DNA from: Rhizobium metallidurans
GTDB lineage: Bacteria; Pseudomonadota; Alphaproteobacteria; Rhizobiales; Rhizobiaceae
Direction of reading: 5' to 3'
Assembly: GCF_014196505.1 (NCBI RefSeq)
Contig: NZ_JACIDW010000021.1
Location: 1-56,346, forward strand
Length of the DNA: 56,346 bases
The position numbers and the translations under genes are program-made. The notes beneath the pieces are model-generated. The model saw nothing but the letters and a program-made list of their open reading frames with translations, was not told the origin of the DNA and searched no databases. This document shows positions 50,349 to 56,346 of the stretch, one piece after another; within the stretch, counting starts at the first letter, position 1, and the number at the start of each line of letters is the position of its first letter.

Positions 50349-53348
50349 ATGAAAAAAGGCGATCATCTCTTTCTTGTCGACGGCTCCGGATTCATCTTTC
50401 GAGCCTTCCATGCCCTGCCGCCGCTGACGCGCAAATCCGACGGGCTGCCTGTCGGCGCCGTCTCGGGTTTCTGCAACATGCTGTGGAAGCTCCTGACGGA
50501 GGCGCGCGACACGTCGGTGGGCGTGACGCCGACGCATCTGGCGGTCATCTTCGACTATTCGTCGAAGACCTTCCGCAAGGATCTCTACGACGCCTACAAG
50601 GCCAACCGCTCGGCGCCGCCGGAAGAGCTGATCCCGCAGTTCGGGCTGATCCGCCAGGCGACGCGGGCCTTCAACCTGCCCTGCATCGAGACCGAGGGCT
50701 TCGAGGCCGACGACATCATCGCCACCTATGCGCGGCAGGCCGAAGCGCTCGGCGCCGACGTGACGATCGTCTCCTCCGACAAGGACCTGATGCAGCTCGT
50801 CACCGATAACGTCCACATGTACGACAGCATGAAGGACAAGCAGATCGGCATTCCCGATGTGATCGAGAAATGGGGCGTGCCGCCGGAAAAGATGATCGAC
50901 CTGCAGGCGATGACAGGCGATTCCGTCGACAACGTGCCCGGGATTCCCGGCATCGGCCCGAAGACGGCGGCGACGCTGCTGGCCGAATATGGCGACCTCG
51001 ACACGCTGCTCGAGCGCGCCACCGAGATCAAGCAGGAGAAGCGCCGGCAGACGATCATCGAGAATGCCGACAAGGCGCGGCTGTCGCGTGAACTCGTGAA
51101 GCTCAGGACCGACGTGCCGCTGGAGCTTGCCGTCGCCGACCTCATTCTCGAGGCGCAGGACGGACCGAAGCTGATCGGCTTCCTGAAGGCCATGCAGTTC
51201 ACCAGCCTGACGCGGCGCGTGGCCGAGGCCTGCGAGTGCGATGCTGGTGCCATCGATGCCGTCGACGTGCCGGTCGAGTGGGGCGCCAATGCGCATGGTC
51301 CCGATCTCGACGTGGCCGAACCGGCACCGGTTGCCGGAGGAACGCCTGAAGTCGTCGGCGATGCCGTTTCCGTTCCCGCTAAGGTCAACGGCTCCGCCGC
51401 GCCCGAGGGCAGCTTCACGCCATCCGACTTCGCCAAGTCGCGGGCCGATGCCTTCGCCAGCCTGCCCTTCGACCACTCACGCTATGTGACGATCCGCGAT
51501 GTCGCGACGCTCGACAAGTGGATCGCGGATGCGCGCGAGACCGGCGTGATCGGCTTCGACACCGAGACGACCTCGCTCGACGCCATGCAGGCCGAGCTCG
51601 TCGGCTTCTCGATGGCGATCGCCGATAACGCGAAGAGCCCCACGGGCGTCAACATCCGCGCCGTCTATGTGCCGCTCGGCCACAAGACCGGCGTGGGCGA
51701 CCTGCTCGGTGGCGGCATGGCCGAGAACCAGATCGCGATGCGCGACGCGTTGCCGAGGCTGAAGGCGCTGCTCGAGGACCAGTCGGTGCTCAAGGTGGCG
51801 CAGAACCTGAAATACGACTACCTGCTGATGAAGCGCTACGGCGTCGAAACGAAGAATTTCGACGACACGATGCTGATCTCCTACGTGCTCGACGCAGGAA
51901 CCGGCGCGCATGGCATGGATCCGCTGTCGGAGAAATTCCTGAACCACAAGCCGATCGCCTACAAGGACGTGGCCGGCAGCGGCAAATCGAACATTTCGTT
52001 CGATCTCGTCGACATCGACCGCGCCACGCATTACGCGGCGGAGGATGCCGATGTGACGCTCAGGCTCTGGATGGTGCTGAAGCCGCGGCTGGCGGCCGAA
52101 AAACTCACCACCGTCTACGAGCGGCTGGAGCGGCCGCTGCTGCCCGTTCTCGCGCATATGGAAGAGCGCGGTATTACCGTCGACCGGCAAATCCTGTCGC
52201 GCCTCTCTGGCGAGCTGGCGCAGGGTGCCGCGCGGCTTGAGGACGAGATCTACCAGCTGGCCGGCGAGCGCTTCAACATCGGCTCGCCGAAGCAGCTGGG
52301 CGACATTTTGTTCGGCAAGATGGGTCTTGCCGGCGGCTCGAAGACAAAGACCGGCCAGTGGTCGACCTCGGCCAGCGTGCTGGAGGATCTGGCGGCGGCC
52401 GGGCTGGAACTGCCGCGCAAGATCGTCGACTGGCGGCAGCTGACCAAGCTCAAATCCACCTACACCGACGCGCTGCCGGGCTATGTGCACCCGCAGACCA
52501 AGCGGGTTCATACGTCCTACTCGCTGGCATCGACGACGACGGGGCGACTTTCCTCGTCGGAACCCAACCTGCAGAACATTCCGGTTCGCACCGCCGAAGG
52601 CCGCAAGATCCGCACCGCCTTCATCTCGACGCCGGGCCACAAGCTGATTTCGGCCGACTACAGCCAGATCGAGCTGCGCGTGCTTGCCCATGTCGCCGAA
52701 ATCCCGCAGCTGACGCAGGCCTTCGCCGACGGGATCGACATTCACGCGATGACGGCATCCGAAATGTTCGGCGTTCCGGTCGAGGGCATGCCGTCGGAGG
52801 TGCGTCGCCGCGCCAAGGCGATCAACTTCGGCATCATCTACGGCATTTCGGCCTTCGGCCTTGCCAACCAGCTCTCGATCGAACGCTCGGAAGCCGGCGA
52901 CTACATCAAGCGCTATTTCGAGCGCTTCCCCGGCATTCGCGACTACATGGACAGCACCAAGCAGCAGGCGCGCGACAAGGGCTATGTCGAGACGATTTTC
53001 GGGCGGCGAATCAACTATCCCGAGATTCGCTCCTCCAACCCCTCGGTGCGCGCCTTCAATGAGCGCGCGGCGATCAACGCCCCGATCCAGGGCTCGGCCG
53101 CCGACGTGATCCGAAGGGCGATGATCAAGATGGAGCCGGCGCTTGCAGAAGCCGGGCTTTCCGAGCGGGTGCGCATGCTGTTGCAGGTGCACGACGAACT
53201 GATCTTCGAGGTCGAGGACGAGGACGTCGACAAGGCCATGCCGATCATTGTTTCGGTGATGGAAAACGCCACGATGCCGGCGCTCGAAATGCGTGTGCCG
53301 CTGAAGGTGGATGCGCGCGCGGCGACCAACTGGGACGAGGCGCATTAG
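50349..53348 (+). CDS. polA: DNA polymerase I
   Basis: A 999-residue repair and Okazaki-fragment polymerase with all three activities. The 5'-3' nuclease is at about 1-300 (LFLVDGSGFIFRAFHALPP). The 3'-5' exonuclease region, about 390-580, carries Asp404 and Glu406 in FDTETTSLD. The polymerase region, about 600-999, has motif A SADYSQIELR (Asp770) and motif C VHDELIFEV (His948-Asp949-Glu950). Many bacteria have lost proofreading residues; here they are present. The start at 50349 (MKKGDHLFLVDGSG) fits the family; the longer frame does not. Confidence 0.98.
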   Translation: MKKGDHLFLVDGSGFIFRAFHALPPLTRKSDGLPVGAVSGFCNMLWKLLTEARDTSVGVTPTHLAVIFDYSSKTFRKDLYDAYKANRSAPPEELIPQFGLIRQATRAFNLPCIETEGFEADDIIATYARQAEALGADVTIVSSDKDLMQLVTDNVHMYDSMKDKQIGIPDVIEKWGVPPEKMIDLQAMTGDSVDNVPGIPGIGPKTAATLLAEYGDLDTLLERATEIKQEKRRQTIIENADKARLSRELVKLRTDVPLELAVADLILEAQDGPKLIGFLKAMQFTSLTRRVAEACECDAGAIDAVDVPVEWGANAHGPDLDVAEPAPVAGGTPEVVGDAVSVPAKVNGSAAPEGSFTPSDFAKSRADAFASLPFDHSRYVTIRDVATLDKWIADARETGVIGFDTETTSLDAMQAELVGFSMAIADNAKSPTGVNIRAVYVPLGHKTGVGDLLGGGMAENQIAMRDALPRLKALLEDQSVLKVAQNLKYDYLLMKRYGVETKNFDDTMLISYVLDAGTGAHGMDPLSEKFLNHKPIAYKDVAGSGKSNISFDLVDIDRATHYAAEDADVTLRLWMVLKPRLAAEKLTTVYERLERPLLPVLAHMEERGITVDRQILSRLSGELAQGAARLEDEIYQLAGERFNIGSPKQLGDILFGKMGLAGGSKTKTGQWSTSASVLEDLAAAGLELPRKIVDWRQLTKLKSTYTDALPGYVHPQTKRVHTSYSLASTTTGRLSSSEPNLQNIPVRTAEGRKIRTAFISTPGHKLISADYSQIELRVLAHVAEIPQLTQAFADGIDIHAMTASEMFGVPVEGMPSEVRRRAKAINFGIIYGISAFGLANQLSIERSEAGDYIKRYFERFPGIRDYMDSTKQQARDKGYVETIFGRRINYPEIRSSNPSVRAFNERAAINAPIQGSAADVIRRAMIKMEPALAEAGLSERVRMLLQVHDELIFEVEDEDVDKAMPIIVSVMENATMPALEMRVPLKVDARAATNWDEAH

Positions 53349-53521
53349 GGCGCCTCGTCGAAAATTCGCTAAAATTTTCTTTATCACCTAAGCGTCTGAA
53401 AAGGCTTGCCTTCCCTATGATTGCCCATGTCCCGCGAGGGCGCGGAGAAGGAACTTATTAACCTTCATTTCCTAAGCCGGAAGAGGATAATAGTTGCTAA
53501 TCATGAGTGAGTAGCGGTCGT

Positions 53522-56203
53522 ATGCGCTTTCCTAGAACCAATCTGACGGATGCCGGTGAAATTTCCGCCGACATCCCGGCCGAACAGCTGCAGGAACAGG
53601 CCGGCGAGAAGCCGGTGCCGCCGATCTGGCAGAACAACTTTTCGCTGGCGCCGAATGTCCGCTTTACCCGCACGCCGGAAAGCCAGATCAACCCCCGCAA
53701 GCAGCCGGCCGAACCGGTGCAGCAGCGGGTGATGGAGCCCGCGCAGGTCGAGACGCCCGCGCCGGAGACCGTACAGGTGATGGCGCCGATGGCCCAGCCG
53801 ATCGTCGTGACGCCGCAGCCCGCCGCACAGCCGCGCCAGGGCTATGTCGCCCGCCAGGCCGCGATGCAGCCGGCCGTCACACAGCCACAGCCGCACGTTC
53901 AGCAGCAGGCGCTGCGCAATGCCTATGCGCCGCAGCAGACCGGCCCCCGCGCGCCCGTGGTCACGCCTCACGCGCCCGTGGTCACGTCTCGCGTGCCCGT
54001 GGTCACGCCGCGCGCGCCCGTAGTCGTCAACGTGCCGTTCGACGTCTACCAGCCGGAAGCAAATGCCGTTTCCGTCGAAGAAAACGCGATCGTCGTTTCG
54101 GAGACCGCCGACGAAACGCAGTTCCATGCCTCCTCCAACCTCGCCTCGATCTCGGACTTCGCCTTCTGGGAAGTAATGTCCTTCGAAGACGGCGAGGCGC
54201 CGGCCGAGCAGGTTGACGCGGCATCGCAGATGCAGATCGTGGCGCCGCAGACCGTCTCCGCGCCGCATTCGATCATCAGCCAGTTCCGCATCATGGAATG
54301 GCGCCCGGGCAGACAGCCCGTGGTCGCCGCACCCTATGCCGCGCCGCTGCCCGTTGCTCCAGTTGCTACGGCGCCAATCGTGACAGCTGCGCCCACCGTT
54401 TCCGTCGCAGCACCTGTTGCCGTGGCGCCGACCCCGACCACCGGCCGCGCGCCGATCCGCCAGCCGCTTGCGGTGAGACTGAAGCAGCAGGCGGCCGCCG
54501 CCGAGGCACTGGCGCCCGCCCCTGCCCCGCAGGTCTTGCAGCCCATCGCCATAGAGCCGCAGCCGGCCGCCGCACAGCCGATCGCGCCGATGCCGGTTCG
54601 TTCGCAGCCGGCGATCGCGCCGCTCGCACCCGCCGCCCGCATGGCCGGCCACAAGTTCGTTGCCTCCAAGGTCGACGCCTCCGGCTACGAATTCCCCTCC
54701 AACTCGCTGCTGCAGGAGCCGCCGGAACGCGTCGGCGAGATCATGTCGCAGGAAGCGCTGGAGCAGAATGCCGGGCTTCTCGAGAGCGTTCTGGAAGATT
54801 TCGGCATCAAGGGCGAGATCATTCATGTGCGCCCCGGCCCAGTCGTGACGCTTTATGAATTCGAGCCGGCGCCAGGCGTGAAATCCTCGCGCGTCATCGG
54901 CCTTGCCGACGATATCGCCCGCTCGATGTCGGCCCTTTCGGCGCGCGTCGCCGTGGTGCCCGGCCGCAATGTCATCGGCATCGAACTGCCGAACGCGCTG
55001 CGCGAGACCGTCTATTTCCGCGAGATGATCGAGAGCGCCGATTTCGAGAAGAGCAGCTACAAGCTGGCGCTCGGGCTCGGCAAGACGATCGGCGGCGAGC
55101 CCGTGATCGCCGAGCTGGCGAAGATGCCGCATCTGCTCGTGGCCGGCACCACCGGCTCGGGCAAGTCGGTCGCCGTCAACACCATGATTCTCTCGCTGCT
55201 CTACCGGATGACGCCGGAGCAGTGCCGGTTGATCATGATCGATCCGAAAATGCTGGAACTGTCGATCTATGACGGCATTCCGCACCTGCTCACCCCCGTC
55301 GTGACCGACCCGAAGAAGGCCGTGATGGCGCTGAAGTGGGCGGTGCGCGAGATGGAAGAGCGCTACCGCAAGATGTCGCGCCTCGGCGTGCGCAATATCG
55401 ACGGCTATAACGGCCGCGTGGCGCAGGCCAAGGAAAAGGGCGAGACGATCCACATCATGGTGCAGACCGGCTTCGACCGCAGCACCGGGGCACCGATCGA
55501 GGAACAACAGGAACTCGACCTGACGCCGATGCCCTACATCGTCGTCATCGTCGACGAGATGGCCGACCTGATGATGGTGGCCGGCAAGGAAATCGAAGGG
55601 GCGATCCAGCGTCTGGCGCAGATGGCGCGTGCCGCCGGCATCCACCTGATCATGGCGACGCAGCGTCCCTCGGTCGACGTCATCACCGGCACGATCAAGG
55701 CCAACTTCCCGACCCGCATCTCCTTCCAGGTGACCTCGAAGATCGACAGCCGCACGATCCTTGGCGAACAGGGCGCCGAACAGCTGCTCGGCCAGGGCGA
55801 CATGCTGCACATGCAGGGCGGCGGGCGCATCTCGCGCGTCCACGGCCCGTTCGTCTCCGACGCCGAGGTCGAGAAGGTCGTGGCGCATCTGAAGACGCAG
55901 GGACGGCCGGAATATCTCGACACGGTGACCGCCGACGAAGAGGAAGACGGCGAGGAAGAAGACAGCGCCGTCTTCGACAAGGGCGACATGGCGGCAGAGG
56001 ACGGCAACGACCTCTACGACAAGGCCGTGAAGGTCGTGCTGCGCGACAAGAAGTGCTCGACCTCCTACATCCAGCGCCGCCTCGGCATCGGCTACAACCG
56101 CGCCGCTTCGCTCGTCGAGCGGATGGAGAAGGAAGGGCTCGTCGGGCCGGCCAACCATGTGGGCAAGCGCGAGATCGTCAATGGGCGTGGCGAGGGGGAC
56201 TGA
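53522..56203 (+). CDS. ftsK: FtsK-family DNA translocase lacking N-terminal membrane helices
   Basis: An 893-residue translocase for chromosome segregation and dimer resolution. Residues 1-370 are Pro/Gln/Ala/Val-rich and disordered, with no membrane segment, unlike the four helices of classical FtsK. The motor domain has an alpha part (about 380-500), Walker A GTTGSGKS (542-549) and Walker B IVVIVDEMADLM (Asp678-Glu679). The C-terminal gamma winged helix (TSYIQRRLGIGYNRAASLVERMEKEG) binds KOPS. Rhizobia often have two FtsK genes; this may be the soluble one. The ATG at 53522 is taken over GTG 53507. Confidence 0.93.
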   Translation: MRFPRTNLTDAGEISADIPAEQLQEQAGEKPVPPIWQNNFSLAPNVRFTRTPESQINPRKQPAEPVQQRVMEPAQVETPAPETVQVMAPMAQPIVVTPQPAAQPRQGYVARQAAMQPAVTQPQPHVQQQALRNAYAPQQTGPRAPVVTPHAPVVTSRVPVVTPRAPVVVNVPFDVYQPEANAVSVEENAIVVSETADETQFHASSNLASISDFAFWEVMSFEDGEAPAEQVDAASQMQIVAPQTVSAPHSIISQFRIMEWRPGRQPVVAAPYAAPLPVAPVATAPIVTAAPTVSVAAPVAVAPTPTTGRAPIRQPLAVRLKQQAAAAEALAPAPAPQVLQPIAIEPQPAAAQPIAPMPVRSQPAIAPLAPAARMAGHKFVASKVDASGYEFPSNSLLQEPPERVGEIMSQEALEQNAGLLESVLEDFGIKGEIIHVRPGPVVTLYEFEPAPGVKSSRVIGLADDIARSMSALSARVAVVPGRNVIGIELPNALRETVYFREMIESADFEKSSYKLALGLGKTIGGEPVIAELAKMPHLLVAGTTGSGKSVAVNTMILSLLYRMTPEQCRLIMIDPKMLELSIYDGIPHLLTPVVTDPKKAVMALKWAVREMEERYRKMSRLGVRNIDGYNGRVAQAKEKGETIHIMVQTGFDRSTGAPIEEQQELDLTPMPYIVVIVDEMADLMMVAGKEIEGAIQRLAQMARAAGIHLIMATQRPSVDVITGTIKANFPTRISFQVTSKIDSRTILGEQGAEQLLGQGDMLHMQGGGRISRVHGPFVSDAEVEKVVAHLKTQGRPEYLDTVTADEEEDGEEEDSAVFDKGDMAAEDGNDLYDKAVKVVLRDKKCSTSYIQRRLGIGYNRAASLVERMEKEGLVGPANHVGKREIVNGRGEGD
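53946..54029 (+). repeat. Four 21-base coding repeats in the FtsK linker
   Basis: Units GCGCCCGTGGTCACG plus six variable bases encode PRAPVVT, PHAPVVT, SRVPVVT and PRAPVVV in the disordered linker. They are recent enough to be near identical and can change length by recombination without affecting the motor domain. Confidence 0.85.
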
Positions 56204-56296
56204 GGTCTCTCGCCGGGGTGCAATTCGGAATAATTGGACTCGGAACCCGGAGCCCCCTTGCATGTTCATTTTGCGTTGATTGTCTGATGATCGACG

Positions 56297-56330
56297 CGCA
56301 CTCCGACGGATGGCCATCCGTCGGAGTGCG
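56297..56330. repeat. 34-base perfect palindrome downstream of ftsK
   Basis: Two 17-base arms with no spacer, centred between 56313 and 56314; the left arm starts CGCACTCCGACGG. It lies 94 bases after the ftsK stop and is followed by GACGTTCGG, not a T tract, so it does not look like an ordinary terminator. It could be a protein-binding site, an mRNA-protecting hairpin or part of an intergenic repeat. Confidence 0.8.
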
Positions 56331-56346
56331 GACGTTCGGGACCGCG

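Noticed and set aside
53501..56317. 938-codon open frame antisense to ftsK
   Set aside because: His/Arg/Gly/Asp-rich, no domain, covers ftsK exactly. It is a by-product of GC-rich codon bias in the real gene.
1..56346. CRISPR arrays, insertion sequences, rRNA or tRNA genes, prophage
   Set aside because: No spaced direct repeats of CRISPR size, no transposase motifs, and no tRNA cloverleaf or rRNA-like sequence were recognised on either strand; a tRNA search program would be more sensitive.

Overview
The window looks like a chromosomal core segment of an alphaproteobacterium of the order Hyphomicrobiales, most likely family Rhizobiaceae. The DNA is GC-rich. Gene content and order (polA beside a MarR regulator, dnaK-dnaJ, infC-rpmI-rplT, pheS-pheT) match rhizobial chromosomes as I remember them. 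Irr-type ICE boxes, an MbfA ferritin and a GCG_CRPN protein also fit. No rRNA, tRNA, CRISPR array, insertion sequence or prophage was seen. The genus cannot be fixed by eye.

Layout, left to right. 0-6 kb: the tail of an unknown gene, uppP, a glutathione S-transferase, the overlapping pair queG and an NAD-binding epimerase-like gene, a small RlpA-type protein behind a 400-base leader, and rsmB. 6-12 kb: an HPP membrane protein divergent from a four-gene periplasmic iron operon (imelysin, di-haem cytochrome, second imelysin, Tat-exported DUF1513 protein) with an ICE-like box upstream. 12-18 kb: tspO, a GNAT acetyltransferase, a thioesterase and MTA/SAH nucleosidase pair, guaA, an M15-like peptidase, two small genes and a rhizobial intergenic inverted-repeat element. 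18-25 kb: a leftward translation cluster, infC (AUU start), rpmI, rplT, a kinase-like gene, pheS and pheT. A duplicated DUF4160/DUF2442 cassette lies between pheS and pheT, and one of its copies has decayed.

25-31 kb: an alpha/beta hydrolase, a transglutaminase-like cysteine peptidase, mbfA under a perfect ICE box that overlaps its -10 element, an XRE regulator and a class III cyclase with TPRs. 31-41 kb: dnaK-dnaJ, a class A penicillin-binding protein, two secreted low-complexity proteins and an M20 dipeptidase. 41-50 kb: an MHYT-GGDEF-EAL protein, RNase H, a GreA/GreB factor, an alditol-oxidase-like flavoprotein, DUF1801 and cupin proteins, a GAF-GGDEF-PilZ cyclase, a MarR regulator, and a probable small RNA of the alpha-r7 type. 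50-56 kb: polA and a TM-less FtsK, then a 34-base perfect palindrome.

Most genes are housekeeping. I do not see an obvious large undescribed system. The best leads are the decaying small-gene cassette inside pheS-pheT, the probable sRNA beside polA, a 12-base palindrome shared by three intergenic regions including those of marR and tspO, and the two iron-control sites. All calls come from reading sequence and translations. No database search was run.
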